Shown one piece after another: positions 16,772-26,153 of a DNA stretch of 64,000 nucleotides (its first letter is position 1; the number at the start of each line of letters is the position of its first letter). The stretch lies in assembly GCF_018986735.1 (NCBI RefSeq), contig NZ_CP065521.1, positions 1,860,001 through 1,924,000 of the forward strand. The letters are read 5' to 3'. The position numbers and the translations under genes were made by a program. The DNA comes from Schaalia sp. 19OD2882. GTDB lineage: Bacteria > Actinomycetota > Actinomycetes > Actinomycetales > Actinomycetaceae. The notes under the pieces were generated by a model, which was given only the letters and a program-made list of their open reading frames with translations, had not been told where the DNA came from and ran no database searches.

Positions 16772-19618
16772 TCAGACGAAGGGCCTGGCGACCCACGTCC
16801 AACGGTCGCCCCACCGAAGAGCGGTTTCGTGGGCGTTCATGGCGTTGCCTCCGGATTCGAACATGCGTCCATTGCCCAGGTAGATGGCGACATGGTCGAT
16901 CACCCCGTCCGTCTGGTAGAACACCAGGTCACCGCGGCGCATCTGGTCCCACGGCACCTTGGTCAGCCCCGGGTGGTGAGCCAGTTCCCGGGAGGTTCGG
17001 TAGTCGGGCCACTGGTGCTTCATCACGTCAATGGGCCTGGGGTCCAGGCCCGCGGCGTACAGGGCCTGCAGCACCAGGCCGGAGCAGTCGTAACCCAGCT
17101 GCTTGGGGCCGGCACCACCCCACGTGTACTCCGATCCGGCCTGCGCGTGGGCGTAGCCGATCATCGCTTCGATGCGTTGGGAGCGTGTGGCCGTGGGCGC
17201 CACCCACATGTTCGTCCTCCACGCGTCGATGTCGAAGCCGTACCCGGTCCCCATGGCGTCCCACGTGACCCGATCGACGACGCCCGTGACGGGAAGGCCG
17301 CGGCGGGCCTGGAAGTTCCTCACCGCGTTGACCGTCGTGGCGTCCATGGTCTCCCAGCGTGACCCCAGACCCAGTGCGCGCTGGGTGAGTCCGACCTTCG
17401 TTCCGTTCCACCCCCACTTGAGGTTCTGTCCCGAGGGGGTCTTGCCGATGGCGGTGACGGGTCCCAGGCGCCCGGAGGGCGCGCACCATGGGCGCACCGA
17501 TGCCGGCAGGGACGCGTTCCACGCGCGCCACAGTGGCTCGCAGGTGGTGACCCCACCCGGGACCGCCTGCCACTTGCCACAGGTGTAGTTGGCTTCGACC
17601 GTGCTCACTGCGCCGCCACCGCCGACGACGACCTTCGAGGTGAGGCCGCGACCGGCCAGGAAGGCCACCTGGTCGGCGCGCTGACAGTGCGGGGTGGCGA
17701 AGATGACGGGCATCCCCAGGCGTCCGGCAATGGGGGCAGCGCTCATGGCATCGACCAGGGCGTTGCTGCCAGCCATGACATACGTGGTGGCACCCTCGAA
17801 ATGGGTGGCCACCGCACGCGCGGTCGCATGACGGTCGGCACCGGCAAGGCGCCCGGGGGCGACGCCGGTGGCAGCTGCCGCGGCGTTCGCGGCGCCCTGC
17901 GTGAGAACGCCGGTGCCGCCCAACAGGGTCACCGAGCGCGCCGACAGGGCCTTGAGCTGCGCGGTCAGGCCCGCTCCTCCCGCAGGGGAGAGCAGGACCG
18001 GCGCGTCGCTGCCGATGGCCATGGCCGAACCCGGCAGGGCGTCCGGCAGTCCCAGGGCCCCTGCGACCAGGACGGTGCGCGAGTGCCCGAAGGAGGCGGC
18101 GATCGCCGCCGACGTCTCCACTCGGGTGGCTCCCCCGTATCGTCGCACCGGCGCCAGGCGCCCCGCCTCCGCAGCCACGGCCGCTGAGACGACGCCTTCG
18201 CCTCCGACGATGACGATGCGCCTGGGCGCCAAACGCTGGATCTCCACCCTGGTGCTGGCCGGCAGGGCGTCGCGGGCGGTGAGGAGAATCGGTCCGCCGA
18301 GGCGGGCGGCCAATGGGCCTGCAGCAACCCCATCGGCCACTCCCCCACGCCCGACCAACACCACGGTGTCCGCGGGGCCCTTGTGGAAGGCCGCGGACAG
18401 GGCCACAGCGGTGGCGAAGGCGTCCTTGCCGTGGAGCCTGGCCGTCGGAAGGTTCGCGACGGAACCGCAGCGCGCGTGGGCGGCCTCTGCCCTCGCCTGC
18501 CCGGTGGTTCCCCACACGGTCCTGCGGGACACGTCTGCCCTGCGCAACGCCTCCCACGTGTCGCCGTCCAGGCACGTGGGTTGTGCGCGCAGGAGCGGCT
18601 GGGCGTCCAGGGCCGCCACGACGCCGGCACTGAGGTCATCCACGGCGGGAAGCACGGGGACCACCATGGCCGACGGCACCTTCCCGTTCCATCCCACACG
18701 CATGGCGGCAAGGGCAGTGGCCGCGCGGTCCCCTCCCCGCACGTCGGTCACTGGCACATTCGGCAAGGCCTGCCGGACGTCGGCTTCGACCGCGCCGGAG
18801 GCCCCCACCGCCAGCAGCCGGGTCGTGGAACGCTGCGCGAGGACCGCGCGAGTGTCCTGGGCCAAGGGACGCGCCAGCACCACCGACCCCGTCCGCGCAG
18901 CCAAGGAGACTGCGGTTGCCTGGTCGGCGGCGTCGGAGTTGATGGTGACAATGCCGCTCAGTGAGGGCTGGACCAGAAGGATCTGCGCCTGGGTGAGGGG
19001 GACCACCGGAGCACGCCCGGCCGCGTTGCCCACGGCGGTCGCCAATGCGCCCTCGACGTCCACCGTGAGGACCTTGTGCGGGCGCAAGGAACCGAGCAGC
19101 CGGGTCTCCTCGGCAGTCAGTGAGGCGCCGACACCCACGAAAGCCGCCTTGAGGTTGGCCGCCAGGGAGGCGGCTTCAGCGGCCGCCCCCGGCACCTGGG
19201 TCGAGGCCACAACGACGCGTTGTGCGCCACCCGGAAAGACGGAGAGCATCGAGTCGGTGCGGGTGCGCGCCGGGTCGCCGGAGTCGAGGCGGTGGACGCC
19301 CTCGCCCCCACTCGCCCACAGGGAACGCGGCTGCCGATTCGGATCCTGGGAACCCACGGAGATGTCGGGTACCGGCGGCAGGGCTTCGGCGCTGCGCTGC
19401 ACCGCGGATTGAGGGATCGTGTCGCCCGATGGCGCCCCCTGTCCCGAGGTAGGGCCGTCCGAGGGAGGGGCGTCGGATTCAGCGGAGTCGGACTGGCCGC
19501 TCTCCTGCGAGGTCACAGGGGGTGGAGCGGGCACATCCGGCGTGGGCTGCGCGAGGGCGACGCCAGTGCTGGCAACCAGCAGGGCTGCTGACATCAGTGT
19601 GGTGGCGAGGATCCGCAT
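16772..19618 (-). CDS. Secreted cell-wall protein: CWB2 repeats, peptidoglycan-binding and NlpC/P60 hydrolase
   Basis: 948 residues. Sec signal peptide (residues 1-23, cleavage ALA-Q), then a Pro/Ser-rich linker to about 75. A large Ala-rich region with repeating VVLA/PV strands follows. Three cell-wall-binding type 2 (CWB2) units start near 392 (GKDAFATA), 490 (YGGATRVETS) and 588 (LAGADRHATAR), each with the VVGGxGAV pattern. A peptidoglycan-binding domain 1 (about 745-805, DATTVNAVRNFQARRGLPVTG) precedes an NlpC/P60 peptidase (about 825-948) with Cys near 845 (YDCSGLV) and His near 908 (DHVAIYLG). Likely a cell-wall endopeptidase anchored non-covalently to the wall. TATGGT sits -12 to -7 from the ATG. 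Confidence 0.9.
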   Translation of the reverse strand: MRILATTLMSAALLVASTGVALAQPTPDVPAPPPVTSQESGQSDSAESDAPPSDGPTSGQGAPSGDTIPQSAVQRSAEALPPVPDISVGSQDPNRQPRSLWASGGEGVHRLDSGDPARTRTDSMLSVFPGGAQRVVVASTQVPGAAAEAASLAANLKAAFVGVGASLTAEETRLLGSLRPHKVLTVDVEGALATAVGNAAGRAPVVPLTQAQILLVQPSLSGIVTINSDAADQATAVSLAARTGSVVLARPLAQDTRAVLAQRSTTRLLAVGASGAVEADVRQALPNVPVTDVRGGDRAATALAAMRVGWNGKVPSAMVVPVLPAVDDLSAGVVAALDAQPLLRAQPTCLDGDTWEALRRADVSRRTVWGTTGQARAEAAHARCGSVANLPTARLHGKDAFATAVALSAAFHKGPADTVVLVGRGGVADGVAAGPLAARLGGPILLTARDALPASTRVEIQRLAPRRIVIVGGEGVVSAAVAAEAGRLAPVRRYGGATRVETSAAIAASFGHSRTVLVAGALGLPDALPGSAMAIGSDAPVLLSPAGGAGLTAQLKALSARSVTLLGGTGVLTQGAANAAAAATGVAPGRLAGADRHATARAVATHFEGATTYVMAGSNALVDAMSAAPIAGRLGMPVIFATPHCQRADQVAFLAGRGLTSKVVVGGGGAVSTVEANYTCGKWQAVPGGVTTCEPLWRAWNASLPASVRPWCAPSGRLGPVTAIGKTPSGQNLKWGWNGTKVGLTQRALGLGSRWETMDATTVNAVRNFQARRGLPVTGVVDRVTWDAMGTGYGFDIDAWRTNMWVAPTATRSQRIEAMIGYAHAQAGSEYTWGGAGPKQLGYDCSGLVLQALYAAGLDPRPIDVMKHQWPDYRTSRELAHHPGLTKVPWDQMRRGDLVFYQTDGVIDHVAIYLGNGRMFESGGNAMNAHETALRWGDRWTWVARPFV

Positions 19619-19670
19619 GCCTCAACCATAGGTGGCCAGGACCGCGACGTGGGTGGCCCCCGACAAGACG

Positions 19671-20357
19671 TCAGCGTCCGCAGTTGTAGGTCACCCAGTC
19701 GCGCGCTCCCTGGTCCCTGCCTTCGAGCAGCGGGGCGATGACCTCAGTGCGCACCTTCACCGCGGGATCCACGCCGGTGGGGCGGCCGGGCAGGTCGGGT
19801 TGCGCAGCCAGCGCCCCGGCGGCTGCGTCACGACGCGGGTGGTCATCGGCGTCGAGGGCGGCAAGGTACTCCCCCACCCACTGGCACTGCCAGTCCTGCA
19901 CTGCGGCCGAGGCAAGGTCTCCTGCGCGCAGGACGAGGACGATCTCCTCCTCAGCGGAATGGTTGACCAAGACGATCCGCTGGGAGTCCGTGGAGGTGAC
20001 CTGTGCGCCGGCAAGCCCGCGCACGAGCTGACTGGGACCGACCGGCCCGCCCCCTGCCGGGTACTCCAGCTTCAGGGGCGCGACCTCCGTGCGGACCAAC
20101 TCCTGGACTTCGGCGGGCACGACCTCGTCCGTTCCACTGTAGGTCGCCGCGGCCGAAAGCATGGCCGTGGAGGACCCTGCCCCTGCTGCGGCGGTCAAGG
20201 CCCCGTCCTCGTCACCGGAGTCCACATGACGCAATTCGAAGAAGGACATGACCGTCAGTACGACGACGAAGGTGAAGGACAGGGTTCCCACCACGAGGAT
20301 CCGCCGCACCTCGGCGGCGCTCAGGCGAGGTCGTGCCACGTGGGTTGCGCGCTCCAT
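19671..20357 (-). CDS. Single-pass membrane-anchored protein of unknown function
   Basis: 228 residues. One membrane segment at about residues 20-42 (VVGTLSFTFVVVLTVMSFFEL) after a basic start, so the rest should lie outside. The exported part has no family I recognise; it includes two Cys residues (in WQCQW and at YNCGR, the very end) that could form a disulfide. It starts at an ATG behind AGGAGGGGCA, a strong ribosome site. It lies 52 bp upstream of the CWB2/NlpC protein on the same strand, but that gene has its own -10 element. Confidence 0.75.
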   Translation of the reverse strand: MERATHVARPRLSAAEVRRILVVGTLSFTFVVVLTVMSFFELRHVDSGDEDGALTAAAGAGSSTAMLSAAATYSGTDEVVPAEVQELVRTEVAPLKLEYPAGGGPVGPSQLVRGLAGAQVTSTDSQRIVLVNHSAEEEIVLVLRAGDLASAAVQDWQCQWVGEYLAALDADDHPRRDAAAGALAAQPDLPGRPTGVDPAVKVRTEVIAPLLEGRDQGARDWVTYNCGR

Positions 20358-20548
20358 TGCCCCTCCTCACAGTGACGGTTCGGATCTGGAAATGGTAACG
20401 TCGCCGGACTTCACTGTGCGAACCCACGCCCCCGACGTGAGGACTCCCTCAGAAACCGCGATGCCGAATGGAAGGGGCCCCGGGGCGGCACGACCGGCAT
20501 TTCCGCAGAGGCACAAGCGGGGTTTTGCCGTTGGAGCAGAGCCGGGAC

Positions 20549-20590
20549 GGTGGACACTGCCCCGGGTGTCCCCTTGGGGTTTCGTCCACC
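20549..20590 (-). terminator. Possible hairpin after the D-lyxose isomerase gene
   Basis: GGTGGAC (20549-20555) pairs with GTCCACC (20584-20590), with CCCC/GGGG inside. It starts 10 bp past the stop. There is no U-tract. The surrounding 20358-20599 interval shows no other feature. Confidence 0.35.
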
Positions 20591-20599
20591 GGTGCACGT

Positions 20600-21349
20600 T
20601 CAGACGATCTTCGTGACCAGGCGACCGGCGTTGGCTTCCGGCGCAAGGAAGGTGTTGTCGTGCAATCCGCTCCACGTCTCCAAAGGCACGGGCTTGTCGT
20701 GGGCGGCCTCGGTTGGTTCGTGGCTGTAGGTCGACACTTCACGTACGACCAGCGGCACCGGGGAGTCGGGCGGGCACCTGAAGGCATGGAGGTGCTTGCG
20801 GTGCATGACGAATTTCGGGTCACCTGCCTCCAGGCGTACGTAGCTGGTGAGGTCCGCGTACGACTCCTCCCGACCAGCAGGCAATTCAACGCCCTCGGGC
20901 CAGGGTGAACCAATCGGCATCGCCTCGAATTCGAGCAGTTCCTCCTGGCGGGGGTTGAGGGTCGTGGGACCGTAGAACACGTCCATGGATCCCATCACCA
21001 CCTCGTAGCATTCGGTCTTGCGCAGGTGGTAGTGGGAGGCGCAGTACTTGCCGGGGTGCAGGATCATGAGTTTGTCGCACAGTCCCGAGTACTCCGAGTA
21101 AGGCGCCGCCCCCGCCGGCAGACCATCCACTGCCGCCTGGTTGATGGCCTCGAAGATGATCATCACCTCGTAGGCCGTCGGCTCCCACAGCCCCTTCTCG
21201 AATGCGTCGTACTGGTCGTCGCCGAAGACTATCCCGACGCTGTCGTTGACCATGGCTTCAGTGACCGGATAGCGCAGCGCGCGCGCCAGACTTGCCGCTC
21301 CGCGAACCCATTCGTCGTACTCCCTGCGAGTCACATACGACCTGGACAT
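20600..21349 (-). CDS. D-lyxose ketol-isomerase family protein (cupin)
   Basis: 249 residues. A cupin barrel with HPGKYCASHYHLRKTECYEV near residues 98-117 (the His, His, Glu metal ligands) and a second histidine motif HRKHLHAFRC near 183-192, as in the D-lyxose isomerase family (E. coli z5688/YdaE type, which interconverts D-lyxose/D-xylulose or D-mannose/D-fructose). The start at 21349 has GGGAGG five bases upstream; the longer frame to 21400 would swallow the operator. Immediately upstream lies a pair of palindromic operator-like sites, so expression is probably induced by a sugar through a LacI-type repressor. The exact substrate cannot be read from sequence. Confidence 0.85.
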   Translation of the reverse strand: MSRSYVTRREYDEWVRGAASLARALRYPVTEAMVNDSVGIVFGDDQYDAFEKGLWEPTAYEVMIIFEAINQAAVDGLPAGAAPYSEYSGLCDKLMILHPGKYCASHYHLRKTECYEVVMGSMDVFYGPTTLNPRQEELLEFEAMPIGSPWPEGVELPAGREESYADLTSYVRLEAGDPKFVMHRKHLHAFRCPPDSPVPLVVREVSTYSHEPTEAAHDKPVPLETWSGLHDNTFLAPEANAGRLVTKIV

Positions 21350-21386
21350 CAGACCTCCCAGACATCGATGCGGCCACACCGCCGCC

Positions 21387-21416
21387 TTGAACCGGTTCAT
21401 CGGCGAACCGGTTCAA
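21387..21416. promoter_or_regulatory. Double GAACCGGTTC palindrome, operator-like
   Basis: Two copies of the 10-bp palindrome GAACCGGTTC (21389-21398 and 21405-21414) are 16 bp apart centre to centre, and together form a 30-bp near-perfect inverted repeat. They lie 38-67 bp upstream of the isomerase ATG. The form (CCGG-type centre) fits LacI-family operators. Confidence 0.65.
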
Positions 21417-23173
21417 CAATATCTCAAACAAATGATCCACCCATCGCCCCCCGGCTGCGGTGGGGCCGGAGAACCGAGTACCGATCCGCTTCGAGCCGCG
21501 CCCTCGCACCGGCTCTCTCCACCAATCGGACAGCAGCACGGGTGGCCGGTGTCACTGCGCCAACATGGGCTCCACGCCGGCAGCCAACAGCCCCCACCAG
21601 TAGGGTCGAAGAGAGCCTCCCACGACGCCTCGATGACGTCGGTGCCCACACCCACAGTGGTCCACGACCGGTGCCCGTCGCCCATCGTCACCAGGACGCG
21701 GGTGGTGGCATCGGTGCCGGCACGATTCTCTTCGAGGATGCGCACTTTGAAGTCGGTGAGCCTGAAGGAGGCGGCCACCGGGTAGTCGCGGGTCAGGACG
21801 TGACGCAGGGCCCGGTCCAGGGCGTTGACCGGGCCGTTGCCTTCCGCGGTGCGGATGTGGCGCCGGTCGGTGTGGACCTTGACGGTGGCCTCCGACTGGG
21901 TGAAGGGCTCCCCCTGGACCTCGGCGATCTCCTGGGTCATGACCTTCCACGACTCCACGCGCACGAATGCGGGCAAGCGCCCCAGCTCATGGCGCAGCAG
22001 CAGCTCGAAGGAGGCGTCGGCCGCATCGTAGGTGTAACCCTCGGCCTCGCGGCCCCTGACCTTGGCGGCCACGCGGGCCGCCACCGAGGTGTCACCGGCC
22101 AAGTCCACGCCCAGTTCGGCGGCCTTGAGTTCCACCGAGGCGCGACCCGCCATCTCGGAGACCAGCATCCTCATGTCATTGCCCACCAGCGCCGGGTCGA
22201 TGTGCTGGTACAGGTCGGCGTCCACGCGGATGGCGCTGGCGTGCAGACCCGCCTTGTGGGCGAAAGCACTGCGCCCCACGTAGGGGTCACGCGGGTGCGG
22301 GGCGATGTTCACCAACTCGGCCACCCGATGGGAGACCCGGTCCAACTTCGCCAAGGAGCCTTCGGGCAGGCAGGTCCACCGGGTCTTGAGTTCGATGTTC
22401 GCGGCGCACGTGAGCAGATTCGCGTTGCCGGTGCGTTCACCGTAGCCGTTGACCGTGCCCTGGACCTGGCGCGCGCCCGCCTCCACCGCAATGAGGGAAT
22501 TGGCCACCGCGCAGCCGGTGTCGTTGTGCGCGTGGATGCCCAGGACCACGTCCTCGAATCCGGCGGCGTCCAGGCGGGCCCGAGCGCTTTCGACGACCTG
22601 GCCGATGACGCCCGGCAGGTTTCCGCCATTCGTGTCGCAGGGGACCACGGTGGAGGCCCCGGCCCGGGCGGCCTCGCACATGACCGCGTACCCGTACTGC
22701 GGGTCCGCGGCCAGGCCGTCGAAGAAGTGTTCGAGGTCGACGACCACCTCACGTCCGGCTTCGCGAAGGAATCGGACGGTGTCGCAGACCATGCGCAGAT
22801 TCTCGTCCAAGCCCGTGCGCAGGGCCTTGACGACGTGGCGGGGATCGGACTTGGCGACCAGTGTGACAATGGGCGCCCCGCAGTCGCGAAGAGCCAGGAC
22901 CTGCGGGTCGGAAGCGGGGTCCTGCCCGGCCTTGACGGTGGCCCCGAAGGCCGCCAGACGCGCATGGCGCAGTGCGACCTTGGCCGCGCGGGCGAAGAAC
23001 TCAGTGTCCTTGGGGATGGCTCCCGGCCATCCGCCTTCGACCACGTCGACACCGAGGTCGTCGAGGACCTCCAGGGCGGCGAGTTTGTCGGCCACCGACA
23101 GGGAGATCCCCTCCTGTTGGGCTCCGTCACGCAGAGTGGTGTCGTACAGGGCGACGTGGGGTGCGGCGTCCAC
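21413..23173 (-). CDS. cimA: Citramalate synthase, C-terminus frameshifted
   Basis: 586 residues as read. HMGL/aldolase domain from LYDTTLRDGAQQEGISLS, metal-binding GIHAHNDTGCAVANS near residue 200-215 and GTVNGYGERTGNANLL; then a C-terminal LeuA-type dimer/regulatory domain. It makes (R)-citramalate from pyruvate and acetyl-CoA for isoleucine synthesis; the second clade (long, with AHPRDPYVGRSAFAHKAGLHASA) fits CimA rather than LeuA. Near 21601-21605 the frame departs: the current end is a Cys/Pro/Gly-rich tail of about 60 residues, whereas the next frame gives YWWGLLAAGVEPMLAQ and a stop at 21554-21552, the normal ending. So one base is missing (mutation or sequencing error). It starts GTG with GGGAGG upstream, 4 bp after ilvD. 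Confidence 0.88.
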   Translation of the reverse strand: MDAAPHVALYDTTLRDGAQQEGISLSVADKLAALEVLDDLGVDVVEGGWPGAIPKDTEFFARAAKVALRHARLAAFGATVKAGQDPASDPQVLALRDCGAPIVTLVAKSDPRHVVKALRTGLDENLRMVCDTVRFLREAGREVVVDLEHFFDGLAADPQYGYAVMCEAARAGASTVVPCDTNGGNLPGVIGQVVESARARLDAAGFEDVVLGIHAHNDTGCAVANSLIAVEAGARQVQGTVNGYGERTGNANLLTCAANIELKTRWTCLPEGSLAKLDRVSHRVAELVNIAPHPRDPYVGRSAFAHKAGLHASAIRVDADLYQHIDPALVGNDMRMLVSEMAGRASVELKAAELGVDLAGDTSVAARVAAKVRGREAEGYTYDAADASFELLLRHELGRLPAFVRVESWKVMTQEIAEVQGEPFTQSEATVKVHTDRRHIRTAEGNGPVNALDRALRHVLTRDYPVAASFRLTDFKVRILEENRAGTDATTRVLVTMGDGHRSWTTVGVGTDVIEASWEALFDPTGGGCWLPAWSPCWRSDTGHPCCCPIGGESRCEGAARSGSVLGSPAPPQPGGDGWIICLRYC

Positions 23174-23176
23174 CGG

Positions 23177-25075
23177 TCATCCCTCCCGAGGCCCGCGGGC
23201 GCCGAGCACGCGGGTGACGTCGCGGGCGGCCCCCTTGGAGGCGGACAGTGCGGTGGCCGCGTAGAGCTGCAGGGCGGGAGAGACCTGGCGGTCGCGTTCC
23301 AGCGGCGTCCACGGCGCCGGGCGCGCCTCCTGTGCGGCGCGGCGGCGGGCGATCTCGTCCTCGTCGACGTCCAGGTGCAACAGCCCCTCGTCGACGTCGA
23401 TGACGATCCTGTCCCCGTCCTCGACGAGGCCGATCAAACCACCGTCGGCGGCCTCGGGAGAGATGTGCCCCACCGAGATCCCGGAGGTTCCGCCCGAGAA
23501 ACGGCCGTCGGTGATGAGGGCGCACGCCTTGCCCAGGCCCCGCCCCTTGAGGAAGGAGGTCGGGTAGAGCATCTCCTGCATTCCGGGGCCGCCGGCCGGG
23601 CCCTCGTAGCGGATGACGACCACGTCTCCGGCTTCGACGGTTTTGTCGAGGATCTTCGTGATGGCCTCCTCCTGGGACTCCATCACTCGGGCACGGCCCT
23701 CGAAGTGGAACAGTTCGGGGTCGATGCCGGCGGCCTTGATGATGGCTCCTTCCGGAGCGAGGTTGCCGAACAGGACCGTCAGGCCGCCGTTGGCCGTGTA
23801 GGCGTGGGCGACGTCGCGCACGCATCCGGCCTCCACGTCCAGGTCCAGGTCCACCCACCTGTTGGAGGTGGAAAAGGCCTCGGTGGTGCGCACGTTGCCG
23901 GGAGCCGCATGCCACAGTTCCAGCGCCTCTGGGCTCACCTGGGGCGAGCGCGGGTCCCAGGCGGCCAGCCAGGAGGCCAGGTCCGGGCAGTGCACGGAGT
24001 GGACGGTGTGTCGCAGCATTCCTGCCCGGTCGAGTTCGCCGAGCAGGCGCGGGATGCCGCCGGCCCTGTGGACGTCCTCCATGTGGTAGTCGTTGTGGTT
24101 CGGCGCGACCTTCGACAGGCAGGGCACGGAGCGCCCCAGTTCGGCGATGTCCTCCAGGTCGAAGTCGACCCCGCCCTCATGTGCGATGGCCAGCAGGTGC
24201 AGAACCGTGTTGGAGGAGCCACCCATGGCCATGTCCAGGGTCATGGCGTTGCGGAAGGCGTCCCGGCCGGCGATTGCCCGGGGCGTGACCGAGTCGTCGC
24301 CCTGGTCGTAGTGGCGGCGGCACAGGTCCACGACCAGGGCTCCTGCGCGGGTGAACAGGTCACGGCGGGCACTGTGGGTGGCCAAGGTGGATCCGTTGCC
24401 GGGAAGGGACAGGCCCAGGGCTTCGGTCAGACAGTTCATGGAGTTCGCGGTGAACATGCCCGAACACGATCCGCACGTGGGACAGGCGGCCTTTTCCAGG
24501 GCCGTCAGCGCCTCGTCGCTGATGGCGTCGTTGGCGGTGGCGTTCATGACCGTGACGAGGTTGCCGTGCCCCTCCAGTGAGGGGCCGATGATGGTGGCGG
24601 GGTCGATGTCCTTGCCGGCCTCCATGGGGCCGCCGGAGACGAAGACGCAGGGGATGTCCAGGCGCATGGCGGCTATGAGCATGCCCGGGGTGATCTTGTC
24701 GCAATTCGAGATGCACACCATGGCGTCGGCGCAGTGGGCGTTCACCATGTACTCGACGGAGTCGGCAATGACTTCTCGGCTGGGCAACGAGTAGAGCATG
24801 CCGCCATGTCCCATGGCAATGCCGTCGTCCACGGCGATCGTGTTCATCTCCTTGGCCACTCCCCCGGCCTCGACGATGGCGTCGGCGACGATCCTGCCGA
24901 CGTCACGCAGGTGGACGTGCCCGGGGACGAATTCGGTGAAGGAGTTGACCACCGCGATGATGGGTTTGCCGAAGTCGTCGTCGCCCATGCCCGTGGCGCG
25001 CCACAGGGCGCGGGCTCCCGCCATGTTGCGGCCCTGAGTCGAGGTGGCGGATCGCAATTGCCTGGCAGGTGCCAT
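23177..25075 (-). CDS. ilvD: Dihydroxy-acid dehydratase
   Basis: 632 residues, typical long form. It has [19 protein letters not shown] at the N-terminus, the Fe-S cysteines in [10 protein letters not shown] and [17 protein letters not shown], the [20 protein letters not shown] segment and a C-terminal dimer part. It dehydrates dihydroxy-isovalerate and dihydroxy-methylvalerate, the third step of valine/isoleucine synthesis. AGGAGG precedes the ATG. cimA follows after 3 bases and is surely co-transcribed, so the operon supplies both the citramalate entry and this shared step. Confidence 0.97.
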   Translation of the reverse strand: MAPARQLRSATSTQGRNMAGARALWRATGMGDDDFGKPIIAVVNSFTEFVPGHVHLRDVGRIVADAIVEAGGVAKEMNTIAVDDGIAMGHGGMLYSLPSREVIADSVEYMVNAHCADAMVCISNCDKITPGMLIAAMRLDIPCVFVSGGPMEAGKDIDPATIIGPSLEGHGNLVTVMNATANDAISDEALTALEKAACPTCGSCSGMFTANSMNCLTEALGLSLPGNGSTLATHSARRDLFTRAGALVVDLCRRHYDQGDDSVTPRAIAGRDAFRNAMTLDMAMGGSSNTVLHLLAIAHEGGVDFDLEDIAELGRSVPCLSKVAPNHNDYHMEDVHRAGGIPRLLGELDRAGMLRHTVHSVHCPDLASWLAAWDPRSPQVSPEALELWHAAPGNVRTTEAFSTSNRWVDLDLDVEAGCVRDVAHAYTANGGLTVLFGNLAPEGAIIKAAGIDPELFHFEGRARVMESQEEAITKILDKTVEAGDVVVIRYEGPAGGPGMQEMLYPTSFLKGRGLGKACALITDGRFSGGTSGISVGHISPEAADGGLIGLVEDGDRIVIDVDEGLLHLDVDEDEIARRRAAQEARPAPWTPLERDRQVSPALQLYAATALSASKGAARDVTRVLGARGPREG

Positions 25076-25135
25076 GGTCGTCCTCCTGGGTGAGTCGTCG
25101 CGTCAAGCCTAGGAGTACCGGCCGGTCAGTTCGGT

Positions 25136-25972
25136 TCAGGGCCGCTGGGTGGACGGCACTGCGAGTCGGCCCGCCGATGCGCAGATGGCGACGAGGGCGA
25201 GGAGGGCGCTGCCGAAGAACAGTGCCAAGGACCCACCGGGGACCGTGCGTCCGGTGAGCAGCGGCCACACGATCCAGATCCAGTTGACCGCATTGTGTGC
25301 GAGGACCGCCAGCAGGACGCTGCCGCCTCCGAGGTTGGCCACCCACGACATGGCGATCGAGAGCAGGACGACCATGGAGACGTGGAGGAGGACGTCGAGG
25401 ATCGAGTCCTTCGGGGTGTCCCAGGCGGCAACTGCGAAAAGGGGCAGGTGCCACAGGGCCCAGACGAAACCCAGAACGGTTGCCGCCGCCAGGGGGTGGA
25501 ACCGTTGTTGGAGCTGGGGAAGGGCGAAACCGCGCCAACCGGGCTCTTCCTGCACGGGTCCGCCGATGAGGAATCCGAGGAACATGAGGACCGGGGCGAT
25601 GACGGCGGCCGGGCCGCTCAGGGCGGGTTGGCCAGTCGCAGGGCCGGCCAACAGCATCATGAGGCCGGCCATGACTGCGGGAAAGAGGACGAGGGCGACC
25701 GGCCACACCCACCACGGGCGCACGCGCATCCACCCGGCCAGCCACGGCTTGAAGGACCCGTGGACGACCTTCGTCATGACGAGGGACGCGATGAAGGGGC
25801 CCGCGAACAGGCCGAGGACGTTGATGACCTTGACCGCGGTGTCCGAGATCTCCAGGGGAAGGACTCGCAGGCCGGAGGAGCCCAGGACCATCGGCGACCA
25901 CACGATCCACGCGCCCGTGTACGCCAGGAGGATGAAACCGAGGACGGGGCGCGAGCGCAGGAACCCGGTCAT
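25136..25972 (-). CDS. CPBP-family intramembrane metalloprotease
   Basis: 278 residues with about eight membrane segments. The CPBP (Abi/CAAX-like) motifs are present: EEPGWRGFALPQLQ near residue 144 (EExxxR), FVWALWHLPLF (the FxxxH motif) near 172, and AHNAVNWIW (HxxxN) near 231. Family members cleave or protect proteins in the membrane; a specific substrate is unknown. It ends 60 bp before ilvD, on the same strand. Confidence 0.85.
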   Translation of the reverse strand: MTGFLRSRPVLGFILLAYTGAWIVWSPMVLGSSGLRVLPLEISDTAVKVINVLGLFAGPFIASLVMTKVVHGSFKPWLAGWMRVRPWWVWPVALVLFPAVMAGLMMLLAGPATGQPALSGPAAVIAPVLMFLGFLIGGPVQEEPGWRGFALPQLQQRFHPLAAATVLGFVWALWHLPLFAVAAWDTPKDSILDVLLHVSMVVLLSIAMSWVANLGGGSVLLAVLAHNAVNWIWIVWPLLTGRTVPGGSLALFFGSALLALVAICASAGRLAVPSTQRP

Positions 25973-26108
25973 GTGGTGCGAGCCTTTCCGCAGCGACGGC
26001 GTCGGTCCACAGTCACGCTACACCCCGCAACCCGCTCATGCGCCGGATTCACCTCTGTCACACAGGATCCCACCGTGGACAGCCGCGGAAGTGACCTGCC
26101 GCCTCACC

Positions 26109-26153
26109 TAGCCTCGTCCTCGTCTGGAACGGCCACTGGAAAGGAACCCGGAG
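26109..26153 (+). promoter_or_regulatory. Promoter and ribosome site of the MetE-like gene
   Basis: TAGCCT at 26109-26114 is a -10 candidate 40 bp before the ATG, and GGAAAGGAA at 26138-26146 with spacing about 8 is the ribosome site. This gene therefore has a leader, unlike several neighbours. Confidence 0.4.

Noticed and set aside
20358..20599. Possible small gene between 20358 and 20599
   Set aside because: Frames here lack a ribosome site and resemble no protein; only a possible hairpin is visible.
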